Source of the DNA: Lachnospiraceae bacterium
Lineage (GTDB): Bacteria; Bacillota; Clostridia; Lachnospirales; Lachnospiraceae
NCBI GenBank assembly: GCA_017513125.1
Contig: JAFWDI010000006.1
Coordinates: forward strand, 62,001 to 126,000
Length of the DNA: 64,000 bases
Direction: 5' to 3'
Shown here: positions 34,992-45,252 of the stretch, in pieces
Layout of the letters: every line of letters starts with the position of its first letter
How positions within the stretch are numbered: position 1 is the stretch's first letter
The notes under the pieces: model-generated
Seen by the model: only the letters and a program-made list of their open reading frames with translations
Databases searched by the model: none
What the model was told of the DNA's origin: nothing
Translations under genes and position numbers: made by a program

Positions 34992-35150
34992 TTCCAGTGC
35001 ATTATAAATCCCCCGCGCGCCGGGGGAGATCAGCCCGATATGCCGCGGGGGAAAACAGGAAGACAGTCGAATAACTGGTAACGTCTTTTTCAATGAGGGC
35101 AGCCGGCCCGGGTAAGGGAGTGTCATAGGCATGTGGGCCGGCCGCTCGCG
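34992..35150 (-). other. Leader/spacer between the two promoters of the Hsp70-like operon
   Basis: No ORF is supported. It holds a GC hairpin (CTCCCCCGGCGCGCGGGGGAT, about 35013-35033) followed by TTTATAAT on the minus strand, and a GGCCGGC / GCCGGCC pair (35103-35109, 35136-35143). These could attenuate transcription from the distal promoter. Confidence 0.35.
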
Positions 35151-35191
35151 GTTAGGATTAACTAACTGTCTGTATGTTAGCATTGTCTAAC
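35151..35191 (-). promoter_or_regulatory. Two identical operator-like inverted repeats, GTTAG-N6-CTAAC
   Basis: The first repeat is at 35151-35166 and the second at 35176-35191, centres 25 bp apart. The second covers the -10 box and spacer of the promoter at 35174-35202; the first covers its start site. The layout fits a dimeric repressor bound at two sites. Confidence 0.68.
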
Positions 35192-35202
35192 TCCATTGTC
35201 AA
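35174..35202 (-). promoter_or_regulatory. Regulated promoter reading toward the Hsp70-like operon
   Basis: Perfect TTGACA, 17-bp spacer, TAACAT on the minus strand. It is the only strong promoter between purE and the two-TM gene and points at that gene, giving a leader of about 250 nt. Confidence 0.65.
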
Positions 35203-35277
35203 CTGTTTTTCGGGAATTTCTGAAATATTTTTCAGTTCGGCCGCCCGTCCGGATTTCATGCCAAACATAAAGCCAAA

Positions 35278-35322
35278 CGGACGGGGAAACACCGGTTTCG
35301 GTTCCGGGTGTTTCTCCGTCCG
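35278..35322 (-). terminator. Large hairpin downstream of purE
   Basis: CGGACGGAGAAACACC and GGTGTTTCCCCGTCCG arms with a CGGAACCGAAACC-like loop; the minus-strand tail is only TTTGGCTTT. It is probably the end of the pyr-purE transcript, though the U-tract is poor. Confidence 0.6.
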
Positions 35323-35359
35323 CTTATCTGCCGTTTGCGCACTTTTATTCGGGCCGCGC

Positions 35360-35875
35360 TCACCCTTTCTGCTCGAGATACTCTCTCCAGCCGATCTCCT
35401 GCAGTTTCGCCGATTTCGCGAGGTTCTCCTGCCTCATCTGCTCCGTGTAGGCCTTCAGCTTCCCGGAAAGCTCCGCGTCGTTCGCCGCGAGGATCTTCGC
35501 GGCCAGAATGCCCGCGTTCGCGCCGCCGTTTATGGCCACCGTAGCCACCGGGATCCCCGAAGGCATCTGCACGATCGAATACAGCGAATCACGGCCGCCC
35601 AGCGACGTCGTGTGCATCGGGATGCCGATGACCGGCATCGGGACCAGCGCCGCGCACATACCCGGCAGATGCGCCGCCATGCCCGCGCCCGCGATCACAA
35701 CTTTTACGCCCTTCTCCTCCAGGCCCTTCGCCCAGACCACGAAATCGTCCGTCGCCCGGTGGGCCGACAGGATGTTCATCTCATATCCGATGCCGAACTT
35801 TTCGAGCATCTCGGCCGCCTTGGCCATAACCTTCAGATCGGAATCACTTCCCATCACGATCGCAACTTCTGCCAT
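35360..35875 (-). CDS. purE: N5-carboxyaminoimidazole ribonucleotide mutase
   Basis: Purine synthesis: rearranges N5-CAIR to CAIR. The 171-residue class I PurE begins MAEVAIVMGSDSDLKVM and has the active-site blocks SAHRATDDF, AGAGMAAHLPGM and IPMHTTSLGGRDSLYSIVQMP. No purK is adjacent. It ends the cluster after the pyrE-associated membrane protein gene; other pur genes of the window are at 57977-61020. Confidence 0.97.
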   Translation of the reverse strand: MAEVAIVMGSDSDLKVMAKAAEMLEKFGIGYEMNILSAHRATDDFVVWAKGLEEKGVKVVIAGAGMAAHLPGMCAALVPMPVIGIPMHTTSLGGRDSLYSIVQMPSGIPVATVAINGGANAGILAAKILAANDAELSGKLKAYTEQMRQENLAKSAKLQEIGWREYLEQKG

Positions 35876-35938
35876 AACTGCTCCTCTCTTTAATCATGAG
35901 TTCCTCTTCGGAACACGGATCTCTTCGTTCGCCGCACG

Positions 35939-36298
35939 TCAGCCCAGGACCGCGCCCGCGATGTACATGACGATGACCGTCAGCACCATCACCGCGTTCA
36001 GGACCACCGCGATGATCGCCGGCCACCTCCGTCCTGCCGTGTGTGCGATGACGACCGCCGCCGCACGGATGCCGACCACGCCCAGCACGCCAGCCGCGAT
36101 CACGAGGATCGACGCCCTGCGGGGAATATCCCCCAGATGCAGGTACGCCAGGATCAGCGCGCCGAGAAAGCACAGCACGCCTACGGCGACCGTGATGAAC
36201 GCGAACGCCGTTCTGAGGGCCATATAGTGTTTTCCGACCCGGTGCTCCAGCCAGTTCCTGGGGTTTTCTTCACCGAGCCGCGCTCCGTAACCGGCCAT
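35939..36298 (-). CDS. Small membrane protein of unknown function
   Basis: A 119-residue protein with three predicted membrane helices (AFAFITVAVGVLCFLGALIL, ASILVIAAGVLGVVG, and IIAVVLNAVMVLTVIVMYI) and a short polar N-terminus. It was not recognised. The ATG at 36298 overlaps the pyrE stop codon by one base (TGATG), so it is translated with pyrE. A link to pyrimidine metabolism is only positional. Confidence 0.65.
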   Translation of the reverse strand: MAGYGARLGEENPRNWLEHRVGKHYMALRTAFAFITVAVGVLCFLGALILAYLHLGDIPRRASILVIAAGVLGVVGIRAAAVVIAHTAGRRWPAIIAVVLNAVMVLTVIVMYIAGAVLG

Positions 36299-36969
36299 CA
36301 CTTCGCTCCGTACTGCTCATAGTATGCGCGGATGCGCTCCATGCACGCGTCGTCGATCAGCGCGGACGCGTCTCCCGGACGGTGCAGGTGTTCGATCACG
36401 TCGGCCATCGTCACGATCGCCGCCGTCCGGAACCCGTACTTCTCCGCGATCTCGGTCAATGCAGTCTTCTCTCCCTGCCCGCGCTCCATGCGGTCCACGG
36501 ACACGAGCAGTCCCGCGACCTCGACGTCCGCCTGCGCGCGGATGATCGGCATGGTCTCCTCGATCGAAGTGCCCGCCGTGGTCACGTCCTCGATGATCAC
36601 GACGCGGTCGCCGTCGGACAGCGGCGATCCGAGCAGGATGCCTTTATCGCCGTGGTCCTTGACTTCCTTGCGGTTCGCGCAGTAGCGCACGCGGACCCCG
36701 TGTTCGTTCGAGAGCGCGATCGCGGTCGCGACGCTGAGCGGAATGCCCTTATACGCCGGACCGAACAGCACGTCGATATCCGTTCCGAAGTTTTCCACGA
36801 GCGCCTTCGCGTAGTAGCCGCCCAGACGCGCGAGCTGCGCTCCGTCGCGGTAGAAGCCGGTGTTAATGAAGAAGGGCGTGTTTCTGCCGCTCTTCGTCAC
36901 GAAATCACCGAACTTCAGTACCTGGCACTCTGCCATGAAATCGATAAATTCTCTCTTGTAATCCTGCAT
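36298..36969 (-). CDS. pyrE: Orotate phosphoribosyltransferase
   Basis: Couples orotate and PRPP to orotidine 5'-phosphate. The PRPP-binding motif RVVIIEDVTTAGTSIEE and the substrate segments KSGRNTPFFINTG and FGPAYKGIPL are intact in the 223-residue enzyme. The ATG at 36969 (MQDYKREF) follows a GGAGAAGGA ribosome binding site; an in-frame extension of five codons upstream overlaps pyrF and is unlikely. Confidence 0.97.
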   Translation of the reverse strand: MQDYKREFIDFMAECQVLKFGDFVTKSGRNTPFFINTGFYRDGAQLARLGGYYAKALVENFGTDIDVLFGPAYKGIPLSVATAIALSNEHGVRVRYCANRKEVKDHGDKGILLGSPLSDGDRVVIIEDVTTAGTSIEETMPIIRAQADVEVAGLLVSVDRMERGQGEKTALTEIAEKYGFRTAAIVTMADVIEHLHRPGDASALIDDACMERIRAYYEQYGAK

Positions 36970-36980
36970 ATTCCTTCTCC

Positions 36981-37904
36981 TCAACCCCTGACCTGCTTCA
37001 GGTCCTCGATCATGTCGATCGCCGCCTGTCTGGCGGCATCGGCGAAGCCCTCGCTGCCGAACGTCAGGTACGGTTCCTTTTTATACGCGGCAATGATCCC
37101 GCGCGACGAGTTCACGATCGCGCCCAGGCCGTCCGCGTCGAAATACGGCTTCAGTTCCGCAGCGCCCGCGCCCTGCGCCCCGTAGCCCGGAACGAGCATG
37201 AACGTCTGCGGCATGAGCTCGCGCAGCCGGGCGCCGACCTCGGGGTACGTCGCTCCGACGACCGCGCCGACCTCGGACCAGCCGGTCTCGCCCATCAGTT
37301 CCGCGCCCCACTCGCGAATCTTTTCCGCGACGTGCTCGTACAGCGGTTTTCCGTCGATCAGACGGTCCTGGAACTCCCCGCTCGAAGGGTTCGAGGTCTT
37401 CGCCAGAACGAAGATGCCGCGGTCTTCCTCGCCGCAGACCTTCAGAAACGGCCGGATGCCGTCGCTGCCGAGATAAGGGTTCACCGTCGCGAAATCCTCG
37501 TCAAACGCCGCCAGCCGGGCTCCGGCGACCTGCACGCGGCCCAGATGCGCCGTCGCGTAAGCTTCCGAAGTGCTCCCGATGTCGCCGCGCTTCACGTCGC
37601 CGATCACGATCAGCCCCTTCTCCTTCGCGTACCGCACGGTGTCCGCGTAGACCTGCAGCCCGGGGATCCCGAACTGCTCATACATCGCGATCTGCGGCTT
37701 CACGGCAGGCACGAGGTCCGCCACCGCGTCGATCAGCGCGTAATTATACTCGCGCACCGCGAGCGCCGCTCCTTCGAGGCTCTCGCTGTACTCCTTATAT
37801 GCCTTCTTCTGCAGATGCCAGGGCACATAGCTCAGCATGGGGTCGAGCCCCACCACCACCGGCGCCCCGGTCTCCTGAATTCGTTTTACCAGTCTGTCGA
37901 TCAT
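36981..37904 (-). CDS. pyrF: Orotidine 5'-phosphate decarboxylase, type 2
   Basis: Final step to UMP. The 307-residue type 2 (longer) form has the catalytic KRGDIGST block ([16 protein letters not shown]) and [13 protein letters not shown] [14 protein letters not shown]. Ends with [15 protein letters not shown]. It overlaps the end of pyrD by four bases (ATGA), showing translational coupling. Confidence 0.96.
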   Translation of the reverse strand: MIDRLVKRIQETGAPVVVGLDPMLSYVPWHLQKKAYKEYSESLEGAALAVREYNYALIDAVADLVPAVKPQIAMYEQFGIPGLQVYADTVRYAKEKGLIVIGDVKRGDIGSTSEAYATAHLGRVQVAGARLAAFDEDFATVNPYLGSDGIRPFLKVCGEEDRGIFVLAKTSNPSSGEFQDRLIDGKPLYEHVAEKIREWGAELMGETGWSEVGAVVGATYPEVGARLRELMPQTFMLVPGYGAQGAGAAELKPYFDADGLGAIVNSSRGIIAAYKKEPYLTFGSEGFADAARQAAIDMIEDLKQVRG

Positions 37905-38803
37905 ATGATCCCCCTGATCTCCTCAATGTTCCGGATACCCTGTTCCTCGAGGAACCGCTCCATGCCGTCAATGATCTCCCACGCCGACTCCGGCCGCACG
38001 AGCGTCGCGGTGCCGATCTGAACGAGGGTCGCCCCGGCCATAACATACTCGATCGCGTCCTGCCAGGTCATGATGCCGCCGAGGCCCATGACCGGGATGT
38101 TCACGGCCTTCGCGACCTGATGGACCATCCGCAGCGAGATCGGGCGGACGGCAGGTCCGGAGAGGCCGGCGTAAACATTGTCAAATACGGGCTTTCTCTT
38201 ATAGATGTCGATAGCCAGCGCCAGATAGGTGTTCGTCAGAGAGACGCCGTCCGCGCCTTCCTCCTCGCACATGCGGGCCAGGCCCGTGATATCCTCGGCG
38301 TTCGGCGAGAGCTTCACGACCAGCGGGTGTCTGCAGACCTCGCGGACGCTGCGCACCAGCCCGCGTGCGACTTCGGTCTTCACGCCGAAATTCATGCCGC
38401 CCGCCTTCACGTTCGGGCAGGAAATGTTCAGCTCGACGATGTCGCAGGCCGCCCCGTTCAGGAGCTTCGCGCCCTCGACGTAGTCCTCCTCCGAGTGTCC
38501 GCCGAGGTTCACGATGTTCACGAGGCCGAGGCTCTCCAGCCGGGGCTCTTCCTCCTCGAGAAAACGGCGCACGCCGGGGTTCTCCATACCCACGCTGTTC
38601 ATCATGCCCGAAGGGGTCTCCCAGACGCGGATGCCGGCATTGCCCTTGCTGCCGTTCAATGTCAGCCCCTTCGACGAGATGCCTCCCAGCAGTTCGAGAT
38701 CGCGGATCTCAGCCAGTTCGCGGCCGAAGCCGCAGGTGCCGGAGGCCAGCACGACGGGGTTCTTAAATTCCACTCCGCAGAATGTCGTTTTCAGCCTGTT
38801 CAT
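37901..38803 (-). CDS. pyrD: Dihydroorotate dehydrogenase B, catalytic subunit
   Basis: An FMN enzyme of 300 residues oxidising dihydroorotate to orotate. The class 1B signature is a catalytic Cys in the SCPNVKAGG loop ([17 protein letters not shown]). [15 protein letters not shown] and [19 protein letters not shown] bind FMN. It works as a heterotetramer with PyrK, whose gene overlaps it by four bases. Confidence 0.97.
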   Translation of the reverse strand: MNRLKTTFCGVEFKNPVVLASGTCGFGRELAEIRDLELLGGISSKGLTLNGSKGNAGIRVWETPSGMMNSVGMENPGVRRFLEEEEPRLESLGLVNIVNLGGHSEEDYVEGAKLLNGAACDIVELNISCPNVKAGGMNFGVKTEVARGLVRSVREVCRHPLVVKLSPNAEDITGLARMCEEEGADGVSLTNTYLALAIDIYKRKPVFDNVYAGLSGPAVRPISLRMVHQVAKAVNIPVMGLGGIMTWQDAIEYVMAGATLVQIGTATLVRPESAWEIIDGMERFLEEQGIRNIEEIRGII

Positions 38804-39585
38804 GATCCCGCCTCCTGCTCCGCGCCGGGCGCGGCCTCGTCATAAAACACCTCCGCAGCGCGGAAGACCGGACCGTCCTTGCAGGCGGTCTTCGTGCCGT
38901 CCGCGGTGAAGCAGGTACAGACCTTGCAGATGCCGATGCCGCAGGCCATGCGCTTCTCCATCGAGACCCAGAGCCGGTCCCCGGCCCCGCGGGCCAGACA
39001 CTTCCTGTAGAGCACGCGCATCATGATCTCCGGGCCGCAGGTGATGACCGTATCGTACGCGGCCGGGTCCACATCGTCCGTGACGAAGCCCCCGATGTTC
39101 ACGGTCAGAGCGTCGCAGACCGCCCCGTACTCCTCTTTCAGCACCGGGGTGCCCGAGAAGCCCAGATAAACGTCCACGGTGAGGCCATCGGCAGCGGTAC
39201 CGGAGACGGCTTTCCGCTCCGCCAGACGCTTCGCGAGCAGATACAGCGGGGCAATGCCTACCCCGCCGCCCACCAGCGCGGTGCGCCCGGTCATATGCAC
39301 CGGAAAGCCGTGCCCGAACGGCCCGCGCAGCTCCAGCTCATCGCCGGGCTTCATCCGCGAGATGATGTCCGTGCCTTTTCCGACGTTTTTATACAGAAAA
39401 CTCAGGGTGCCCGACGCGGGGTCCGCGTCGAAGATGCTGATCGGCCGCGAAAGAAGCGGATACTCCTCGCCGGCACGCAGCATGCAGAACTGTCCGGGGA
39501 ACGCCTTTTCCGCAGCCTCCCCGGCCTCGGCTTTCAGCAGAAAGAAATCCTCGTTCAGCCGTTCGTTCGTAATGATTTTTCCCAT
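38800..39585 (-). CDS. pyrK: Dihydroorotate dehydrogenase B, electron transfer subunit
   Basis: A 261-residue FAD and [2Fe-2S] subunit that passes electrons from dihydroorotate to NAD. The FAD-binding region is RPISIFDAD, the NAD region is [19 protein letters not shown], and the iron-sulfur cysteines lie in [14 protein letters not shown]...CKDG near the C-terminus. It is the first gene of pyrK-D-F-E. No separate promoter was found in the 60 nt between it and the atp terminator, so readthrough may contribute. Confidence 0.95.
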   Translation of the reverse strand: MGKIITNERLNEDFFLLKAEAGEAAEKAFPGQFCMLRAGEEYPLLSRPISIFDADPASGTLSFLYKNVGKGTDIISRMKPGDELELRGPFGHGFPVHMTGRTALVGGGVGIAPLYLLAKRLAERKAVSGTAADGLTVDVYLGFSGTPVLKEEYGAVCDALTVNIGGFVTDDVDPAAYDTVITCGPEIMMRVLYRKCLARGAGDRLWVSMEKRMACGIGICKVCTCFTADGTKTACKDGPVFRAAEVFYDEAAPGAEQEAGS

Positions 39586-39641
39586 AAAAGCTCCGTTCGT
39601 TCGTGTCGGTCCGCGCGGCCCGGCGTCCGGGACCAGAGCGG

Positions 39642-39682
39642 AAAAAAGACCTGCCGGAGATCATCCTCCGTCAGGTCTTTAT
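39642..39682 (-). terminator. Terminator of the ATP synthase operon
   Basis: AAAGACCTGACGGAGG and CTCCGGCAGGTCTT arms, followed by TTTTTTCC on the minus strand, 40 nt past atpC. Confidence 0.9.
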
Positions 39683-39721
39683 CATATCATAACTCCCGGA
39701 AACTTTCAGCACGCAAAGGCG

Positions 39722-40153
39722 TCACTTCGGGCCGGCATTGATCTTATCGAACATTTCGCTCGCATGGATACGGTTCAGCGCACGCGCGAGCTTCGCCTTC
39801 GTCGCGTCGAACTCGTGCGCGCTCTGTTTCGACTGCAGGGCGGCGCGCGCCTCGCGAGCCCGCTCCTCCGCGCGGTTCCGGTCGATATCCTCGGGCCACT
39901 CCGCCGAGAGGACCAGAACGGAGACCTCGTTATTCTCCACTTTCAGAACGCCTGTCGCCACGACTACCGGCTTCTGCGGACTGTCGGCCGTCTCACGGTA
40001 TAAGAGCACTCCGGGCGCGATCGCCATGATGCAGTTCACATGGTGCGCCATCACGCCGTAGAACCCTTCATCGGTCGGCACCATCAGCGAGGTGCAGGGA
40101 CCGTCGTAGAACGGTTCGTCCGCGGACAGGATCTGTAATCGAAAATCAGCCAT
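39722..40153 (-). CDS. atpC: ATP synthase epsilon subunit
   Basis: A 143-residue central-stalk subunit with the N-terminal beta-sandwich (FRLQILSADEPFYDGPCTSL, DEGFYGVMAHHVN) and a C-terminal helical hairpin (RAEERAREARAALQSKQS, AKLARALNRI) that can inhibit ATP hydrolysis. It is last in the operon, 61 nt after atpD. Confidence 0.96.
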   Translation of the reverse strand: MADFRLQILSADEPFYDGPCTSLMVPTDEGFYGVMAHHVNCIMAIAPGVLLYRETADSPQKPVVVATGVLKVENNEVSVLVLSAEWPEDIDRNRAEERAREARAALQSKQSAHEFDATKAKLARALNRIHASEMFDKINAGPK

Positions 40154-40214
40154 AATAACACCCGTTATCTATGCCGTGCCGGCCGTTATTCCGGGCCGGC
40201 TGTTACTCAGGGCC

Positions 40215-41642
<1,428 letters not shown>

Positions 41643-42548
41643 TTATTTCTTCTGCTGCGCCTTCGCGCCCGAGGAGATCTCGGTGATCTCCTGGGTAATG
41701 GCGCCCTGTCTGACGCGGTTATACTGCAGCGTGTACTCCGCCAGGATCTCTTCCGCGTTCGTATTCGCCGCGTCCATAGCCATCATGCGCGCGTTCTGCT
41801 CGCTGCAGAAACTCGTGACCATGGCGCTGTAGATGTAGCCGACGATGGTCAGCGGGATGATCTTATCCAGCACCGCTTCGCGGGACGGAATATATTCGAA
41901 CGTCGCCTCTTCGCGGTCGTTCTCCTCTTTCACTTCCTCTTCCTCGTCATCGTCCATGAAATACGCTCTGGAAAACGGGATGACGCGGTCGGTGATCGTC
42001 TCGGAGACCAGGCCGTTCTTAATATCCGTATAAATGATGTAGAGGCGGTCGAACACGCCGTTGTCGAAATCATCCTGCAGCCGGACCGTGATCAGGCGCG
42101 CCCTGCCGATCGTCGGATCCTGCGGGCTGAAGTTAAAATCCTCCGCCAGCCGGTATCCGTGGTTCGTCAGATACGCCTTTCCGTTCTCGCCGATCGCGTA
42201 AAAGACCATGTCTTCATGCTGCTTCTGCAGGTTTACGGCTTCCTTCAGGACGCTGCGGTTAAAGTTCCCCGCAAGGCCCTTGTCGGAAGTCAGGACGAGG
42301 CACGCCCAGGTCTTTCCCTCGGGGAGCTCGCCGTCCGTGGGCGCGACGTACCGGCTGTTCACGCCGCTCACGCGCGCGAACAGGCGTTTGATCTCCGCGC
42401 GGATGCCGTTGTAATAAGGCCGCGTGGCCTCCATCTCCTGACGGGCTTTCCGCAGCTTCGTCGAGGAGATCAGGTACATGGCGTTCGTGATCTTCTGCGT
42501 GTCCTTAACGCTCTCTATGCGGTTTTTGATCTCCTGCAGTGTCGCCAT
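41643..42548 (-). CDS. atpG: ATP synthase gamma subunit
   Basis: A 301-residue rotary shaft subunit. The N-terminal coiled-coil helix (MATLQEIKNRIESVKDTQKI) and the C-terminal helix (ASRMMAMDAAN-like EQNARMMAMDAANTNAEEIL, YNRVRQGAITQEITEI) are intact. About residues 195-212 form an unusually acidic stretch (DDDEEEEVKEENDREEA) ahead of the C-terminal helix, slightly longer than usual. It starts 3 nt after atpA. Confidence 0.96.
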   Translation of the reverse strand: MATLQEIKNRIESVKDTQKITNAMYLISSTKLRKARQEMEATRPYYNGIRAEIKRLFARVSGVNSRYVAPTDGELPEGKTWACLVLTSDKGLAGNFNRSVLKEAVNLQKQHEDMVFYAIGENGKAYLTNHGYRLAEDFNFSPQDPTIGRARLITVRLQDDFDNGVFDRLYIIYTDIKNGLVSETITDRVIPFSRAYFMDDDEEEEVKEENDREEATFEYIPSREAVLDKIIPLTIVGYIYSAMVTSFCSEQNARMMAMDAANTNAEEILAEYTLQYNRVRQGAITQEITEISSGAKAQQKK

Positions 42549-42551
42549 TCT

Positions 42552-44330
42552 TTACGCCTCGGCACGGGCCTTCTCTCTCATAAACACATCCAGGTAATCT
42601 CTGGAGGCTTTCAGAATCGCGTCCGTGATGAACTGGTTCAGCTGGCCTTTCGCCTCGATCTCGTCGCAGGCCTCCTTCGCGTGGATCTCCACGTAGCGGA
42701 TCAGGCCGTCCTTAAACTCGCCCATCGAATCCAGCGGCACGTCCTGCATGACACGGTTCAGCGCCGCGGTCAGGATCGTGACCTGCTGGTGCTGGCTCAG
42801 CGGGTGATACTGCGGCTGGCGCAGAAGGCGCATGAGTCCCGCGCCGTAGGTCAGCTGGCGCTTCGTGGTGTCGTCCAGGTCGCTCGAAAACTGCGTGAAC
42901 ACTTCCATCTCGCGGTACTGCTCGAGATCCAGCTTCATGCTGCCGGTCGCCTTCTTCACAGCTTTCGTCTGGGCGTCGCCGCCGACACGGGAGACCGAAA
43001 GACCGACGTTCACCGCGGGCCGCTGGCCCGAGAAGAACAGATTACTCTCAAGGTAGATCTGTCCGTCCGTGATCGAAATGATGTTCGTCGGAATGTACGC
43101 GGATACGTCGCCCGCCTGGGTCTCAATGATCGGCAGTGCCGTAATGCTGCCGCCGCCCAGGTCGTCCGCGAGCCTCGCAGCGCGTTCCAGGAGACGCGAA
43201 TGCAGGTAAAAGACGTCTCCGGGATAAGCCTCACGTCCGGGCGGGCGGCCCAGCAGAAGGCTCATGGTGCGGTAGGCGACCGCGTGCTTCGAAAGATCGT
43301 CGTAGACGATCAGAACATCTTTTCCGTTACGCATGAAGTACTCGCCCATCGCGCAGCCTGCGTAAGGGGCGATATACTGGACCGGAGCGGTATCGCTCGC
43401 GGTCGCGCAGACGACGATCGTGTAGTCCATCGCGCCGTGCGCGCGCAGCGTGTCGACCAGCTGCGCCACGGAACTGGCCTTCTGGCCGATCGCGACGTAG
43501 ATGCAGACGACGTCCTTGCCCTTCTGGTTAATGATGGTGTCGAGCGCGATCGCGGTCTTTCCGGTCTGGCGGTCGCCGATGATCAGCTCACGCTGACCGC
43601 GGCCGATCGGGAACATCGTGTCGATCGCCAGGATGCCGGTCTCCATCGGAGTGTCGACGGGCTGGCGGTCAATGATCCCGGGCGCCGGAGCCTCGACCAT
43701 GCGGTAGCTCGAGGCATTGATCGGGCCTCTGCCGTCGATCGGAGCGCCCAGCGGGTCGATCACGCGGCCGAGGTATTCCTCGCCCACGGGAATGCCCGCG
43801 GTCCTGCCGGTGCGGTATGCGTGGCTGTTCTCGTGAATGCCGGACTCGTCGCCGAACAGGATGCAGCCGACCTCATCTTCCCTGAGGTCCTGCACCAGTC
43901 CGCGGACGCCCGAAGAGAACTCCAGGATCTCGCCGTACTCGACGTTCTCCAGCCCGCTCAGGACCGCGATACCGTCGCCGACGGTCTTGACCTTTCCGTA
44001 CTCCTGGGCCACCGCCATCAGCTTCCACTCGGACAGCGTCTCCTTCAGCATCGGAAGGATCTTCGTCGTGTCCGCGCCGCGGTCTTCTCCGCGCAGGGTC
44101 GCGCGCAGCTGGCCGAGACGTCCGTCGATCGACCAGTCGTAGGTCTCGGCACCGATCTTCAGGGTGAAGCCCCGCTTTTCCTTCGGGTCTTCCTCCCACA
44201 CAAGAACGGTATTCTCGCCGTATTTTTTCTGAACAAATTTCAGAAGTCTGGCTTCCTGATCCGGGGTAGGGCGCTTATCGCCTGAAAGAACGGCAGTCAG
44301 GACTTCCGGCCTGTTCTCATTTCCGGGCAT
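42552..44330 (-). CDS. atpA: ATP synthase alpha subunit with an N-terminal delta-like domain
   Basis: A regulatory F1 subunit of 592 residues, about 90 longer than normal. From about residue 92 it is an ordinary alpha subunit ([26 protein letters not shown], Walker [29 protein letters not shown]). Residues about 8-82 instead resemble the C-terminal domain of delta/[24 protein letters not shown], then [20 protein letters not shown] and [14 protein letters not shown]. The expected atpH is absent: atpF runs directly into this gene with a one-base overlap (TAATG). Either the delta function is supplied by this fused domain or a separate atpH lies elsewhere. Confidence 0.93.
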   Translation of the reverse strand: MPGNENRPEVLTAVLSGDKRPTPDQEARLLKFVQKKYGENTVLVWEEDPKEKRGFTLKIGAETYDWSIDGRLGQLRATLRGEDRGADTTKILPMLKETLSEWKLMAVAQEYGKVKTVGDGIAVLSGLENVEYGEILEFSSGVRGLVQDLREDEVGCILFGDESGIHENSHAYRTGRTAGIPVGEEYLGRVIDPLGAPIDGRGPINASSYRMVEAPAPGIIDRQPVDTPMETGILAIDTMFPIGRGQRELIIGDRQTGKTAIALDTIINQKGKDVVCIYVAIGQKASSVAQLVDTLRAHGAMDYTIVVCATASDTAPVQYIAPYAGCAMGEYFMRNGKDVLIVYDDLSKHAVAYRTMSLLLGRPPGREAYPGDVFYLHSRLLERAARLADDLGGGSITALPIIETQAGDVSAYIPTNIISITDGQIYLESNLFFSGQRPAVNVGLSVSRVGGDAQTKAVKKATGSMKLDLEQYREMEVFTQFSSDLDDTTKRQLTYGAGLMRLLRQPQYHPLSQHQQVTILTAALNRVMQDVPLDSMGEFKDGLIRYVEIHAKEACDEIEAKGQLNQFITDAILKASRDYLDVFMREKARAEA

Positions 44331-44812
44331 TATCTGCTCCCTTCTCCTTCTTCGGCCAGGCCGAGGAACTGCTCATAAGGATCATCGGTCACAAGCTTCT
44401 TCGCAGCCTCGATAGCCAGCTGCTGAATCTCATCCTGCGACTCCTCGATGATCTTGTCGTGCTCGATCTGCGCGGCTCTTCTGCCTTCCTCGATGATCTG
44501 CTCGGCCTTGATCCGGGCCTCCTGCTGCAGGGCTTCCGCCTCGGCGTCGATGGCCTTCAGCATCTCGGCGCGCTTCGCAGCCAGCTCTTTCTCAGCGTCT
44601 TCCATGCGCAGCTTATACTCCGCCTCCGTCGCTTCCGCGGCGGCCAGCTTATCCTTCGCGGCCTGATCCATATCCGCGTAGTACTGCTCGCGCTTCGCCA
44701 GGAATTTCTTCACGGGCTTATAGAGCACGAGGTACAGGATGATGAACAGGATCGCGAAGTTGATCAGATGCAGCAGGATCTGCTGAATGTCAATATTCAA
44801 AGGAATATTCAT
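44330..44812 (-). CDS. atpF: ATP synthase b subunit
   Basis: A 160-residue peripheral-stalk subunit. There is one N-terminal membrane helix ([20 protein letters not shown]) followed by a long Ala/Glu/Lys-rich amphipathic coiled coil (about 35-150). A normal b C-terminus would bind delta; here the next gene supplies a delta-like domain fused to alpha. Confidence 0.95.
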   Translation of the reverse strand: MNIPLNIDIQQILLHLINFAILFIILYLVLYKPVKKFLAKREQYYADMDQAAKDKLAAAEATEAEYKLRMEDAEKELAAKRAEMLKAIDAEAEALQQEARIKAEQIIEEGRRAAQIEHDKIIEESQDEIQQLAIEAAKKLVTDDPYEQFLGLAEEGEGSR

Positions 44813-44872
44813 CTAAAACACCTCTTTCCTGACAGGTACGTGCACGTGTCTTCCGACAGGGACAGACCGTGC

Positions 44873-45250
44873 TTACAATACGAATACGATCAGGATCGCG
44901 ATGATCAGCGCGTAAATGATGGCGGTCTCGATGAAGACCAGACCCAGCATCATCAGTGTCTGAATGCTGCCTGCGGCCTCGGGCTGACGGGCCACGCTCT
45001 CCGTGGAAGACTTGATCGCGACGGCCATGGCGACGGCACCCGCGACGGACGCGCACGCCATGCCGAAACCGGCCGCGATGGCCTTCGTGCTGATGGTGTT
45101 GTCGACCGCAGCCTCCTCGGTGACGACCGCGGCTTCCGCAGTGTCTTCCGGCGCCGCGAACGAAACGACGGAGAACAGCATGATCATGGCGATAACAGCC
45201 GCCAGGAACAGACCGATCTTCTTCATAGATACCTTTTTCATGGACTTCAT
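44873..45250 (-). CDS. atpE: ATP synthase c subunit with N-terminal extension
   Basis: Ring-forming proteolipid. The last 75 residues form the two-helix hairpin with the polar loop TESVARQPEA and the ion-binding Glu in GLVFIETAIIYALII. The 125-residue product has a 50-residue N-terminal extension (hydrophobic, ending FAAPEDTAEA) that looks like a signal peptide plus an acidic linker. The Glu-Thr motif resembles sodium-binding rings, but the helix-1 Gln of sodium c subunits is replaced by Met, so the coupling ion is uncertain. The ATG at 45250 follows GGAGG. Confidence 0.92.
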   Translation of the reverse strand: MKSMKKVSMKKIGLFLAAVIAMIMLFSVVSFAAPEDTAEAAVVTEEAAVDNTISTKAIAAGFGMACASVAGAVAMAVAIKSSTESVARQPEAAGSIQTLMMLGLVFIETAIIYALIIAILIVFVL

Positions 45251-45252
45251 GG

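Noticed and set aside
34971..35183. A 70-codon minus-strand frame starting inside the regulated promoter
   Set aside because: Its start would lie upstream of the predicted transcription start, no RBS precedes it, and the protein is unlike any known family.
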